Assembly (NCBI GenBank): GCA_002428455.1
Contig: DIWL01000065.1
Coordinates: 10,917 to 36,606 of the forward strand
Length of the DNA stretch: 25,690 nt
Direction: 5' to 3'
DNA from: Anaerolineaceae bacterium UBA6107
GTDB taxonomy: Bacteria; Chloroflexota; Anaerolineae; Anaerolineales; Anaerolineaceae
The translations under genes and the position numbers were made by a program. Under the pieces are notes generated by a model. That model had not been told where the DNA came from. It did no database searches and was given only the letters and a program-made list of their open reading frames with translations. Shown here in pieces: positions 1 through 8,182 of the stretch (positions within the stretch are counted from its first letter, which is position 1; every line of letters starts with the position of its first letter).

Positions 1-1934
1 ACACCTGCCAGGATGGCAGCACTGCGGATCTCGTTGATCATTTCCTCAGCTTCAGGCTTAGAAACAGGTGTGACGCGGAAGGTGACGTCTTTCAGCACTT
101 CCACGAAAATGCCGCCCAAACCAAACATGACTGTCGGTCCAAAGGTGGGATCGTTGACAGAGCCCAGGATGACCTCGGTACCCCAAGGGGCCATTTCCTG
201 CACCGCTACCCCATGAATGTCGGCGTCGGCTTTGTAGTTTTTTGCGTTCTTCAAAATGGTATTGTAGGCTTCGCGGACTGCTGCCTCGTCCTTGATATTC
301 ACTTTTACGCCGCCGGCATCCGACTTATGCAGGATGTCGGGGGAAACGATCTTCATCACGATCGGGAAACCGATCTGTGTGGCCAGTTTCACCGCTTCTT
401 CTTCAGTCTTGGCCAGGCCGATCTTGGTGGTGAGCATGCCGTAAGCTTCAAATACCTTCTTGGCTTCGATCTCGGTCAGCGATGTGCGGCCGTCTTTGCG
501 GACGCCTTCGATGATCTCAAGGGCAGCCTTGCGGGCTTTTTCGTTCACTTCGACACTCTCAAACTTTTTATTCTCCTGCAACCTGGCGTATTCTCGCAGC
601 GCAGCCATCACGTTGACGGCTACATCTGGAGCGAAGAAGGCCGGGATTCCATTTTCGGTCAGCCAGGCAATCGCTTTGTCTGATTTTTCTCCACCGACGA
701 AGGACACGGTGACGGGTTTGTTGGTGATTTTGCTGTCTTCAATAGCCCGTTTGATACTCCCGGCGATTTCGGGCGGATTGGTGATTGAGGTCTCGCAGTA
801 GAGGACGACCAGGCTATCCACCCATTCGTTGGTGAGGGCATACTTGACGGTCTCGTAATACCATTCGTTTCCTGCCATACCCGTCATGTCAACAGGGTTT
901 TTGGCGGAACCGAACTCAGGCATGTGTTTCTTCATCTCCGCCTGGACTTCAGGGGGAGCGAATTTGAGAGGAACACCGAATTTTTCTGCCGCGTCGGTGG
1001 CAAGCACGCCAACACCACCACCATTTGTGAGGATGAGCATGTTGTCACCCTTCATGGGCGGTTGTGAGGACAGCGCAAGCGTGCGATCGAAAAGGTTGTC
1101 CAGATCAGAAGCCTGGATGACGCCAGCCTGCTGGAAAGCTGAACCGTAGACCTTGGCTGCTCCAGCAAGTGAGCCGGTGTGTGAAGCTGCAGCGGCAGCG
1201 CCGTGAGCGGAGACACCGGATTTCAAGGCGATGATGGGTTTTTTGGATTTTCGAGCTGAATCAATGAATTTGCGACCGTCGCGTAGCCCTTCAATATAAA
1301 GAGAAACGCAGCTGGTGTCATCGTCATCATCAAACCAATCGATCAGGTCAGCGAAATCAACATCTGCCATGTTTCCGATCGATATCAATTTATCAAAACC
1401 AACGTGACGGGTGTAGGTTGCCATTGCCAATGCGATCAGAAGGGCACCGGATTGTGAGATCAGTGAAGCCTTACCGGGAAGGGGAAGACTTGGGCAAAAT
1501 GACCCATTGAATTTTTCTGAGTTGGACAAGCTTCCAACAATGTTTGGACCCAGTACGCGCATTCCGTAGGAGTGTGCAATCTCAACGATCTCATCTTCCA
1601 AATCCTTGCGGCCGATTTCGCTGAAACCGGAGGTGATCACGATCAAGCCCTTGACACCTTTCTTGCCGCAATCGATGGTCATTTCCTTCATGACACTGGC
1701 TGGCACACACATGATGGCTGAATCGATCTCACCAGGGACAGCCTCGAGGGTTGTATAGCATTTGACCCCCAGGATATCCTTTTCCTTGTGGTTGATCGGG
1801 TAGATCTTGCCCTGGTAACCATCCTTTAGCAGGTTCATGACTACCGAATAGCCGATTTTACCGGGGGTAGCCGAAGCACCTACGACAGCCACAGAACTTG
1901 GTTTCAACATCTTGTTGATGACATCTTTATCCAC
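1..1934 (-). CDS. ADP-forming acetate/acyl-CoA ligase, fused alpha-beta, C-terminus cut by window edge
   Basis: The minus strand is open from a GTG at 1934 to the window edge, 644 codons of a family usually near 700. The enzyme interconverts acyl-CoA + ADP + Pi with acid + ATP, giving substrate-level ATP in fermenting cells; it is cytosolic. Visible in order: an N-terminal CoA-binding Rossmann domain (PSSVAVVGAS near residue 12), the ligase domain with the phosphohistidine motif SHTGSLAG (His near residue 252), and from about residue 480 an ATP-grasp domain (GFPIVMKIVSPDILHKSDAG). The GTG start is chosen because AGGAGGAG lies 6 nt upstream (1941-1948) and the protein begins DKDVINKML, just before the Rossmann fold. 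It diverges from the glycerate kinase gene. Acyl specificity cannot be told from sequence. Confidence 0.93.
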   Translation of the reverse strand, partial: MDKDVINKMLKPSSVAVVGASATPGKIGYSVVMNLLKDGYQGKIYPINHKEKDILGVKCYTTLEAVPGEIDSAIMCVPASVMKEMTIDCGKKGVKGLIVITSGFSEIGRKDLEDEIVEIAHSYGMRVLGPNIVGSLSNSEKFNGSFCPSLPLPGKASLISQSGALLIALAMATYTRHVGFDKLISIGNMADVDFADLIDWFDDDDDTSCVSLYIEGLRDGRKFIDSARKSKKPIIALKSGVSAHGAAAAASHTGSLAGAAKVYGSAFQQAGVIQASDLDNLFDRTLALSSQPPMKGDNMLILTNGGGVGVLATDAAEKFGVPLKFAPPEVQAEMKKHMPEFGSAKNPVDMTGMAGNEWYYETVKYALTNEWVDSLVVLYCETSITNPPEIAGSIKRAIEDSKITNKPVTVSFVGGEKSDKAIAWLTENGIPAFFAPDVAVNVMAALREYARLQENKKFESVEVNEKARKAALEIIEGVRKDGRTSLTEIEAKKVFEAYGMLTTKIGLAKTEEEAVKLATQIGFPIVMKIVSPDILHKSDAGGVKVNIKDEAAVREAYNTILKNAKNYKADADIHGVAVQEMAPWGTEVILGSVNDPTFGPTVMFGLGGIFVEVLKDVTFRVTPVSKPEAEEMINEIRSAAILAG

Positions 1935-1963
1935 TGCAAACTCCTCCTAAGATTTTTCTTGTA

Positions 1964-1992
1964 TTGCATTTGTAAGCAAACATTTATAGAAT
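1964..1992 (+). promoter_or_regulatory. possible sigma-70 promoter in the divergent 1935-2082 region
   Basis: TTGCAT, 17 nt, TAGAAT reads toward the glycerate kinase gene and would leave a leader of about 84 nt. The match is modest and the region is AT-rich, so chance is likely. For the divergent ligase gene I found only an isolated TATAAA-like hexamer and no convincing -35. Confidence 0.25.
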
Positions 1993-2082
1993 TAGAAAAA
2001 TACAACCTTCATTTTACTCAATTTTGGAAAAACGAAAGTCCTCAAATCTCTGACAATTAATCACGAGTGGAAAGCTGCCTGA

Positions 2083-3438
2083 ATGAAAATCTATGATGCC
2101 TTGAACATGGTCACATGTAAGATCCCGCGAAAAGAAGCCATCGCCCCTGTCCTTGAGTCTGCCATAGAAGCGGCGGATCCACTCCGGGCGATAGTGCACA
2201 ACCTCGACATACGTGAAAATTGCCTGCTGGCATGTGGAGAAACTTATCCAATTACTGCCAAGACACGGCTGGTTACCATTGCCCTCGGCAAAGCTGCACC
2301 GGCGATGCTGCAAGGCGCTTCTATCTGTCTGGGTGACCTGATCTTCAACGGCGTTTGCGTGACAAAACACATTGAACAAGCGGGTCGGACAGTAAACGGT
2401 ATCAAGTACTTTGAGGGAAACCACCCAGTGCCGGGAGAGGGCAGCCTGGCTGGAGGCCGTTCCATTCAATCAGCCCTGGCTGGTTTAACTGAGCAGGATA
2501 TTGTGCTGGTGTTACTTTCAGGGGGAGGGTCTGCCCTGGCGACATTGCCGGTTGAAGGTGTGAGCATCGCGGACTTGCAGCAGTTGACCGGAGTTCTATT
2601 GCAGGCAGGTGTAACGATCACTGAGCTGAATACAGTGCGCAAGCACCTGGACCGGATCAAGGGTGGTGGTTTATTACGAATGGCTGCTCCGGCGCAGGTG
2701 ATTGCGCTCGTTCTATCGGATGTTGTCGGGAATCCGCTGGATGTGATCGCATCCGGACCGGCATATCCGGATGAATCGACCTTCGCTAACGCCCTGGAGA
2801 TCATCGATCGGATAAAAAGGTTTGGAATAATACCAGAATCGATCCTCCAACATCTCCAGCGCGGTGCATCGGGTATGATCCCTGAAACCCTCAAACCGGG
2901 AGATGCGCTCGCGTCATCGGCACGCAATGCGATTATCGGCAGCAATATTGATTCCTGCCGTGCGGCTGTAATGAAAGCGCGTGAGTTTGGGTTTCATGCT
3001 GAAATTGTTACGGATCGCTTGGTTGGTGAAGCCAGGGATGTTGGCACTTACCTGGCCAGTGTTGCGCGGGAGTCTTTGATCGCACAAAAACCCTGGATGC
3101 TGGTTTTTGGCGGAGAAACCACCGTGACGGTCAGAGGCAATGGACAGGGAGGTAGAAACCAGGAAGTGGCTCTGGCGGCTGTGCGAGGTATGGATGCGCT
3201 GGAGGGCAGGCTGCTGATCACATTGGCAACTGACGGGGAAGACGGACCCACAAACGCCGCCGGTGCGGCGGTCGATGGTACAACGTTGGAGCGTGCAAAG
3301 AACATAGGCTTAGATCAAGGCGAATACCTGAATAATAATGACGCTTATACTTACTTTAAGAAAATTGGTGACCTGCTGATGATTGGACCAACAGGCACCA
3401 ATGTGAACGATATCAGTTTTCTTTTCGGGTTTGATTAG
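2083..3438 (+). CDS. glycerate 2-kinase, MOFRL/DUF4147 type
   Basis: This 451-residue protein matches the MOFRL-type glycerate kinases, which phosphorylate D-glycerate to 2-phosphoglycerate with ATP in the cytosol. The N-terminal DUF4147 domain shows ALGKAAPAML, the GNHPVPGEGS segment, LLSGGGSAL and VRKHLDRIKGGGL. The C-terminal MOFRL domain shows GGRNQEVAL, ATDGEDGPTNAAGA and the terminal GPTGTNVND. An in-frame TGA directly precedes ATG 2083, so the start cannot lie further upstream. No strong Shine-Dalgarno is seen; Met9 at 2107 is the only close alternative and has none either. It stands alone between the divergent acyl-CoA ligase and the convergent SDR gene. Substrate could be a related hydroxyacid, but the family call is firm. 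Confidence 0.92.
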   Translation: MKIYDALNMVTCKIPRKEAIAPVLESAIEAADPLRAIVHNLDIRENCLLACGETYPITAKTRLVTIALGKAAPAMLQGASICLGDLIFNGVCVTKHIEQAGRTVNGIKYFEGNHPVPGEGSLAGGRSIQSALAGLTEQDIVLVLLSGGGSALATLPVEGVSIADLQQLTGVLLQAGVTITELNTVRKHLDRIKGGGLLRMAAPAQVIALVLSDVVGNPLDVIASGPAYPDESTFANALEIIDRIKRFGIIPESILQHLQRGASGMIPETLKPGDALASSARNAIIGSNIDSCRAAVMKAREFGFHAEIVTDRLVGEARDVGTYLASVARESLIAQKPWMLVFGGETTVTVRGNGQGGRNQEVALAAVRGMDALEGRLLITLATDGEDGPTNAAGAAVDGTTLERAKNIGLDQGEYLNNNDAYTYFKKIGDLLMIGPTGTNVNDISFLFGFD

Positions 3439-3446
3439 ACCCGAAA
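3423..3446. terminator. hairpin between convergent genes, weak bidirectional terminator
   Basis: TTTCGGGT and ACCCGAAA form a perfect 8-bp stem with an 8-nt loop that contains the glycerate kinase TAG stop. Neither side has a clear U-tract, so it may act poorly as an intrinsic terminator. It separates the convergent kinase and SDR genes, whose stops are only 13 nt apart. Confidence 0.4.
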
Positions 3447-3451
3447 CGGCT

Positions 3452-4477
3452 TCAATTATTTCTCTTGTAGCGGGCTTTTATGGTGGGAATCAGGTACTCT
3501 TCAAAGGCACGTTGCTCATCGTAATCCGGTTTCCATTCCCAGTCGCAGGCGGCAGCACTGTCATCCACATCTGCCGGCCAGGAATCCACGATCTTCTGCC
3601 GGGCTAGATGCGGCTCAAAGGTCACTACGGCATCAGGGAAAGCCTTCAATACATGGTCGTAGAATCCCCGGGCTGACGGGCTGAAACTCGTTACGTTGTA
3701 AACGAGGTGTTTGAGATCTTCTTTCGGCGTACTTTCCAGCATCAACAAGGATTTGATCGCGTCCGGCATGACCATGAAAGGTAATTGGGTGTCAGGCCTC
3801 ACAAAACAATTGTAGGGGATTCCCTGTGCGGCGTGGTGCAGCATTTCAGGTCCATAATCGCTTGTGCCGCCAGTGGGGATGGTGACAGAGGAGATCAAAC
3901 CGGGGAAACGCAGGCAGCGGAAATCAACTGTATTCTTCACCTGATCCGCAGCCAGCTGGCGATAATGGTAACTATAGTACCGACCGAGCTGTTCACAATA
4001 CAGCTTGTTACACCCGTACATGGTGATGGGAATGCACCATTCCCATTCCTTGATCTTTCCGGACTCGTTCTTCTTAGCCAGGCTGGGTAATCCATATGCG
4101 GCAATTGAGCTCGGGTAGATGAATTTAACCGGACGTCCCTGCCATGAGGATTGTTCAACTGCCAGTCTGAGCAAATTTAATGTCCCTTCGACATTGACGC
4201 GATGGGCTGCTTCAGGGTTGTATTCAGCTTTCGTGGAAAGAATTGAAGCGAGGTGAAAAATGGTGAGGATGTCAAATTCAGCGACAAGACGTCCGAGCAG
4301 CATATTGTCGAGGATATCCCCCTGGATGAACCTTTCACAATACGGTATTAGTGATTCATCAAGCGGTTGAACATCAACAGCGATAATATTGGCTGATCGA
4401 CTTTTTCCAAGATGGGTGATCAATCCGTGACCGATCTCCCCATTAGCCCCAGTAATTAATATTACCTCTTTGCGCAT
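3452..4477 (-). CDS. SDR-family NAD-dependent dehydrogenase, L-threonine 3-dehydrogenase-like
   Basis: A 341-residue extended short-chain dehydrogenase. The NAD motif GANGEIG is at residues 10-16, the catalytic set is Ser123/124 with Tyr154-x3-Lys158 (YGCNK). The segments RFPGLISS, PTGGTSDYGPEM, FMVMPDAIKSLL and VYNVTSFSPSA are typical of SDR-type L-threonine 3-dehydrogenases rather than of UDP-sugar epimerases, so oxidation of L-threonine to 2-amino-3-ketobutyrate is the best guess. A GGAG sits 7 nt before the ATG. The protein is slightly longer than the usual 310-320 residues of that subfamily. It follows the secF terminator and is probably transcribed alone. A sugar-nucleotide epimerase remains the alternative. 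Confidence 0.72.
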   Translation of the reverse strand: MRKEVILITGANGEIGHGLITHLGKSRSANIIAVDVQPLDESLIPYCERFIQGDILDNMLLGRLVAEFDILTIFHLASILSTKAEYNPEAAHRVNVEGTLNLLRLAVEQSSWQGRPVKFIYPSSIAAYGLPSLAKKNESGKIKEWEWCIPITMYGCNKLYCEQLGRYYSYHYRQLAADQVKNTVDFRCLRFPGLISSVTIPTGGTSDYGPEMLHHAAQGIPYNCFVRPDTQLPFMVMPDAIKSLLMLESTPKEDLKHLVYNVTSFSPSARGFYDHVLKAFPDAVVTFEPHLARQKIVDSWPADVDDSAAACDWEWKPDYDEQRAFEEYLIPTIKARYKRNN

Positions 4478-4520
4478 AGTTTATCTCCAGGTGATAATAT
4501 GTCTTTTTGAGACAACTAAA

Positions 4521-4559
4521 TTATATAAAAAAAGTTCTGGAAGATGTTCCAGAACTTTT
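4521..4559 (-). terminator. intrinsic terminator of secD-secF
   Basis: Positions 4530-4542 and 4547-4559 form a perfect 13-bp stem with a 4-nt loop. Read on the minus strand it is followed by a T-rich tract (TTTATATAA), and it begins 8 nt after the secF stop. It also insulates the SDR gene further downstream on the same strand. Confidence 0.88.
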
Positions 4560-4566
4560 AGAGAAA

Positions 4567-5487
4567 CTAGGCTGCAGTGGCTGTTTTCTTTTGGAACCAG
4601 GTTTTCCATTCCTTATTCTCCCACACAACCAGAAGGGGTGCTGCTATAAAGATGGAAGAATAAGTACCGCTGAGCAAGCCAACCAACAAAATGACGGCAA
4701 ATTCGCGTAACGTTACGCCACCAAAAAGTGCCAGGGCGAGCAAAAGAAATTCAACGGTCATTAATTGGGTGTTGATCGAGCGCTGCAGGGTCTGGATGAT
4801 GGAGTGATTGGCAAGTTTTTCAAAATCCAGCTTGCGGTGAATGCGGCTGTTCTCGCGGATGCGATCGAAAACGACGATCTTGTCCTGGACTGAAAAGCCG
4901 ATCACTGTGAGCAGGGCGGTTAGGTAAAGGGAGTCCACGTCCCAACCGAAGAGTTTCGCACCGTAGCCGGTCAGTGCCAGCACGATCAACACATCGTGGA
5001 TCATCGCGATAATGGCGCAAATACCGTAACGGAAAGCGTGTGGAACGCCGCGGAAGGCAAAAGTAATATAGATCACAACAGCCAATGCTGCCAAAGCCAC
5101 AGCTTGAATGGCGCGTTTAGTTACGCCTTCTCCGATGGATGGACCGACGGTGTCTGATTTGAGGATGATTACTGAGCTGCCAACCTCTGCTTCAAGTCCT
5201 TCAAGAACCGCCCGGCGGTTTTCCTCTGGTAGTGCGCTTGAACGCAGGACCAGGGTGCCTTCTCCGGTCGTTTGCACCTGTACGTCAGTGATCCCATTTT
5301 GATCGTAGATCTTCTTAATGGCCTCTGTTGAAGGTAATTGGCCATTTTCGAATTGGACTTCGAGCAACGAGCCACCTTTGAAATCGATGGAAAGCGGCAT
5401 ACCATTCACAGCCAGCAGGATCAAACCTGGAATGATGATGAGCGCTGATAGTGCGAAGAAAAAGTATCTTTTACCCAGTAAATTCAT
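4567..5487 (-). CDS. secF: protein translocase subunit SecF
   Basis: SecF, 306 residues, partners SecD in the membrane and uses the proton-motive force to help SecYEG-SecA export finish. Residues 8-26 form the first membrane helix; the extracytoplasmic domain begins with IDFKGGSLLEVQF. Five C-terminal helices follow, with the SecF signature VIGFSVQDKIVVFDRIREN near residue 200, close to the usual IGYSINDTVVVFDRIRENL. AGGAGGAA precedes the ATG by about 6 nt, and this Shine-Dalgarno overlaps the secD stop codon TAG (5500-5502), so translation is probably coupled to secD. It is followed by a strong terminator. Confidence 0.97.
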   Translation of the reverse strand: MNLLGKRYFFFALSALIIIPGLILLAVNGMPLSIDFKGGSLLEVQFENGQLPSTEAIKKIYDQNGITDVQVQTTGEGTLVLRSSALPEENRRAVLEGLEAEVGSSVIILKSDTVGPSIGEGVTKRAIQAVALAALAVVIYITFAFRGVPHAFRYGICAIIAMIHDVLIVLALTGYGAKLFGWDVDSLYLTALLTVIGFSVQDKIVVFDRIRENSRIHRKLDFEKLANHSIIQTLQRSINTQLMTVEFLLLALALFGGVTLREFAVILLVGLLSGTYSSIFIAAPLLVVWENKEWKTWFQKKTATAA

Positions 5488-5499
5488 TATTAATTCCTC

Positions 5500-6849
5500 C
5501 TACAGCCCAAACCATTTTTGCATTCGCTCGGCTTTGACAGTATCAAGAACGACGGCCAACAGGGAGCGGGTGACAAAAACAGCGGTGAATAACGATACGA
5601 GCACACCAAGGGCGAGGGTAAGTGCGAAACCTTTAACCAGGGTTGCACCGAATGTCGAACCAAACCAGAAAAGAATGATACTGGTTATGATCGTGGCAAT
5701 GTTTGAATCGCGGATGGAAGGCCAGGCACGTTTCCAGCCCAGGTCAAGCGCTTGCTTGATCGTGCGACCGTTGCGCAACTCTTCTTTCAACCGCTCAAAA
5801 ATCAGAATGTTGGCATCTAGTGCGCTACCTGTAGATAGCAGAAAACCTGCAATACTCGGCAATGTAAGGGTGACCGGGATCAATTTGAACAGGGCAAAGG
5901 TCAAACCAGCGTATATGGCTACTGCAATCACTGCAACTGCTCCGGGCAGACGATAATACAGGAGCATGAATAACACGACAATTGAAAAACCGATAGCGCC
6001 AGCCAGCAAACTTTTATTGAGAGAATCGACACCAAGCGTTGGGCCGATGATCCGGCTTTCAACTACTTCAACCGGAACCGCTAGGCGACCGTAGCGCAGC
6101 GTGATGGCCAGGTTGTTGGCTGATTCTGAATTGAAATTACCCGAGATCTGCCCCTGTCCATCGTTGATGGAAGTGCTGATGCGGGGGCTGGAGATCACTT
6201 TCTTGTCTAGTACGATCGTCAGAAAATTACCCACATTCGCCTGGGTATGGTCAGCAAAGATTTGCGTACCGTTAGGAGTGAGTTCAAAATTTACCACAAA
6301 CCCTCCTACTGATTGGTCCGCTGACACTGAGACGTTTTTGATATCCACACCGGTCATGACTGTGTGCCAAACCGTCTCATCTGTCCCGGTTTCAGTCGAT
6401 TCGCTAGGGGTTTGCGCAGCTCCATAGTCGGTTTGAATTTCAGTTCCTGGTTCAAGCGCGTTGCTGCCGGTGTCGACAAACTCGAGCAGACCGGTCTGTT
6501 TGACAGCCGCGATCACATCCTCGGTATTGGTCAGACCGGGGAATTCACCCAGAATGTACTTGTCTCCGGCCACCTGGAAGATCACTTCGCTTACGCCTAA
6601 ACCATTGGCACGGTTTTCCAGGATCTGGGCGGTGTCATCGAGATCGGTTCGGGTGGCAGCGATTCCTTCCTGCGGACTCAGCAGCACCTGCATACCGCCC
6701 CGTAGATCGAGACCCAGGACTGGATTGAGAGTACGTTCAAAACTACCGATTTTCAATCCTTCGGCGCCTTCTTTACGTGGCAAATCCACCCAAATAATAC
6801 CGGCGACAAGGACGAGGATCAAGATCAGGTTCACATAGCGACGATCCAT
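5500..6849 (-). CDS. secD: protein translocase subunit SecD
   Basis: SecD, 449 residues from the chosen start. One N-terminal membrane helix (about residues 7-22), then the P1 head with VLGLDLRGGMQVLL, a low-complexity acidic/Thr loop near residues 140-160, and five C-terminal helices. The conserved helix-4 segment reads GSALDANILIFERLKEEL with Asp at about residue 345, the position used for proton relay in the family. I chose ATG 6849 (MDRRYVNLI) because GGAGG lies 11 nt upstream; the upstream in-frame TTG at 6867 overlaps that Shine-Dalgarno and is unlikely. It is cotranscribed with secF. Confidence 0.96.
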   Translation of the reverse strand: MDRRYVNLILILVLVAGIIWVDLPRKEGAEGLKIGSFERTLNPVLGLDLRGGMQVLLSPQEGIAATRTDLDDTAQILENRANGLGVSEVIFQVAGDKYILGEFPGLTNTEDVIAAVKQTGLLEFVDTGSNALEPGTEIQTDYGAAQTPSESTETGTDETVWHTVMTGVDIKNVSVSADQSVGGFVVNFELTPNGTQIFADHTQANVGNFLTIVLDKKVISSPRISTSINDGQGQISGNFNSESANNLAITLRYGRLAVPVEVVESRIIGPTLGVDSLNKSLLAGAIGFSIVVLFMLLYYRLPGAVAVIAVAIYAGLTFALFKLIPVTLTLPSIAGFLLSTGSALDANILIFERLKEELRNGRTIKQALDLGWKRAWPSIRDSNIATIITSIILFWFGSTFGATLVKGFALTLALGVLVSLFTAVFVTRSLLAVVLDTVKAERMQKWFGL

Positions 6850-6880
6850 ATGATGTATAACCTCCAATGCAATCGAAAAT

Positions 6881-6898
6881 CCTGCCTGTACAGGCGGG
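6881..6898. repeat. palindrome in the secD leader
   Basis: GCCTGTACAGGC (6884-6895) is a perfect 12-bp palindrome, extended by C/G pairs at both ends with one T-G mismatch. It lies just downstream of the predicted secD transcription start and could be an operator or a short leader hairpin. I saw no second copy in the window. Confidence 0.55.
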
Positions 6899-6907
6899 AA
6901 CCTAGCG

Positions 6908-6913
6908 ATTATA
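6908..6913 (-). promoter_or_regulatory. secD: secD -10 element
   Basis: TATAAT on the minus strand, about 60 nt before the secD ATG. The -35 is poor: TTGTGT occurs at 14-nt spacing and only weak hexamers at 16-18 nt. A transcript would start near 6900, placing the palindrome at the very start of the leader. Confidence 0.5.
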
Positions 6914-6940
6914 CCTTAAACTGGCACACACAACGGCGAA

Positions 6941-7312
6941 TCAGGAACTCTGGTCGTGAGTGAAATTTCCGAGTTCTGCGGTAACTCGCTCCAACAATTG
7001 CCGGGAATCAAGTGTTTCCGTGTCGATATGGATGTCAGCATGCTCAAAAGCATGCCGCAATCTATGCAATTGGATCTCATATTCTGCACGGGTCCAATTC
7101 AGTTTCTTTCTTTCCAGAGTCTTCTCGTAAGAGACCCCCAGGAAGATGAGGATATCCGGATTTGTGAGACGCTGCCACATATCCGGTACATAGGAGTGTT
7201 CCTGTGCGATGTGCCGGCAGCGGTAACCTTGAGCGGTTAGCGCTTTGATCAGCGTCGATTTTCCGGACGCGCATACACCAACTACACCAATTAATGGATC
7301 ACTTTTTAACAT
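6941..7312 (-). CDS. small P-loop nucleotide-binding protein, kinase-like
   Basis: A 123-residue cytosolic protein with a Walker A motif GVCASGKS at residues 12-19, followed by GYRCRHIAQEHSYVPDMWQR and a strand-like PDILIFLGV, resembling the core of adenylate-kinase or dephospho-CoA-kinase folds. It is too short for either enzyme and has no recognisable lid, so its substrate is unknown. The Walker A is so near the N-terminus that ATG 7312 must be close to the true start, yet there is no Shine-Dalgarno: the preceding 15 nt end a terminator-like hairpin. It lies between the phosphatase gene and secD on the same strand. Confidence 0.75.
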   Translation of the reverse strand: MLKSDPLIGVVGVCASGKSTLIKALTAQGYRCRHIAQEHSYVPDMWQRLTNPDILIFLGVSYEKTLERKKLNWTRAEYEIQLHRLRHAFEHADIHIDTETLDSRQLLERVTAELGNFTHDQSS

Positions 7313-7320
7313 GTCTGTCT

Positions 7321-7352
7321 GAAAAAGACAAACGAGGGTTGCCCTCGTTTGT
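7321..7352 (-). terminator. terminator-like hairpin between phosphatase and P-loop genes
   Basis: ACAAACGAGGG and CCCTCGTTTGT form a perfect 11-bp stem with a 3-nt loop (7328-7352), followed on the minus strand by CTTTTTC. It ends only 15 nt before the ATG of the P-loop gene, so it either terminates the phosphatase transcript or works as an attenuator for the next gene. Confidence 0.8.
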
Positions 7353-7360
7353 GTGTGCTC

Positions 7361-8080
7361 CTAGCTTATGTATCCGGTGCCTATAGGTAACCTGACGGTC
7401 ATACGTCTTATTTGATCCGATTCTACTGGCGAGGAACGTAGCACGACAACGCTCATGTCATCATTGGGACGATTGTTGTCAACGCGGATCGCCTGGGCGA
7501 GGATGTTGTCGGCAATTTCCTCGGCGGTGGGATCTTCTTCTTCCAGCATTGCCTCCAGCAGGATGCAAATGTCCAGCGGCTGTCCTGAGCGATCACCTGC
7601 AAACTTAATGCCATCCGTGTACATGACGATGGTGATACCGCTTTCGAGAGGAAATTCAGTGATCGATGGACGGATATTGCGGTTTGTTCCGATCGAAACG
7701 CTTTCGTTGGTGATGCATTCCACCTGTTCACCCCGCGCAACAAAGACAGGTGTCGGGTTGTTGCGGGTTATAACAATGGTCTGCGTTTGGAGATCCACTG
7801 AAAGTATGTTCAAACACGCAGTGACTTTTCCGGATCGTTCACTGAATAAATAATCAGAGGCTGCCCTGGCGGCTGCTCCATCGCGCACGCCCTCCGCGAG
7901 CAGACCGATGACTTTCCGTACGACCATTGATGATACCGCTTTGGCACCCCGGCCGGATGTTTGTCCATCTGCCAGAACAACAGAGACACCGCCATTAGGG
8001 CGTTCAGTGATCTCGAGTGTATCACCGCTTTCTGAGACGGCGTACTTGTTGGTTTTTGCGACTGCAATACTAATTTCCAT
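7361..8080 (-). CDS. SpoIIE/PP2C-family serine/threonine phosphatase
   Basis: A 239-residue protein consisting of a bare PP2C/SpoIIE phosphatase domain without sensor or membrane part. Metal-binding acidic residues are visible: SGD at residue 20, VVLADGQTSGRG with Asp38-Gly39, YTDGIKFAGD with Asp156, and the C-terminal NDDMSVVVL with Asp207/208. Such enzymes dephosphorylate Ser/Thr on partner proteins, often anti-sigma-factor antagonists, using Mn/Mg. No partner kinase or STAS gene is next to it here. There is no Shine-Dalgarno; a promoter lies immediately upstream and suggests a leaderless mRNA. The last 20 residues extend past the usual domain end. Confidence 0.9.
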   Translation of the reverse strand: MEISIAVAKTNKYAVSESGDTLEITERPNGGVSVVLADGQTSGRGAKAVSSMVVRKVIGLLAEGVRDGAAARAASDYLFSERSGKVTACLNILSVDLQTQTIVITRNNPTPVFVARGEQVECITNESVSIGTNRNIRPSITEFPLESGITIVMYTDGIKFAGDRSGQPLDICILLEAMLEEEDPTAEEIADNILAQAIRVDNNRPNDDMSVVVLRSSPVESDQIRRMTVRLPIGTGYIS

Positions 8081-8086
8081 ACAAAG

Positions 8087-8115
8087 ATTTTACAACAAAA
8101 CGGCGTACCGGTCAA
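8087..8115 (-). promoter_or_regulatory. sigma-70 promoter of the phosphatase gene, leaderless
   Basis: TTGACC (8110-8115), exactly 17 nt, TAAAAT (8087-8092) on the minus strand. The ATG begins 7 nt after the -10, where transcription should start, so the mRNA would begin at or next to the start codon. Confidence 0.75.
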
Positions 8116-8150
8116 AATTTCCGCCAGATGTTGTACACAGATTCGTTTCT

Positions 8151-8178
8151 AGTATTTTTCAGTATTTTCAGTATTTTA
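8151..8178 (+). repeat. three tandem AT-rich repeats upstream of rpmF -35
   Basis: AGTATTTTTC, AGTATTTTC and AGTATTTTA follow one another directly and end 4 nt before the rpmF -35. Spacing and composition fit an UP element contacted by the RNA polymerase alpha subunits, but a regulator site is possible. Confidence 0.5.
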
Positions 8179-8182
8179 ACTG

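Noticed and set aside
213..1149. Several plus-strand open frames opposite the acyl-CoA ligase
   Set aside because: The minus strand encodes a continuous, motif-rich enzyme; the plus frames show no recognisable domain and are antisense shadows.
2055..2067. TGACAATTAATCA resembling the -35 region of the trp/tac promoter
   Set aside because: No -10 hexamer occurs at 16-18 nt downstream before the glycerate kinase start.
7598..7613. Another TGGC-N7-TTGC sigma-54-type match on the minus strand inside the phosphatase gene
   Set aside because: It lies in conserved coding sequence (GIKFAGD) and about 290 nt from the next start codon, unlike the 50-61 nt of the other sites. About 0.8 chance matches are expected in the window.
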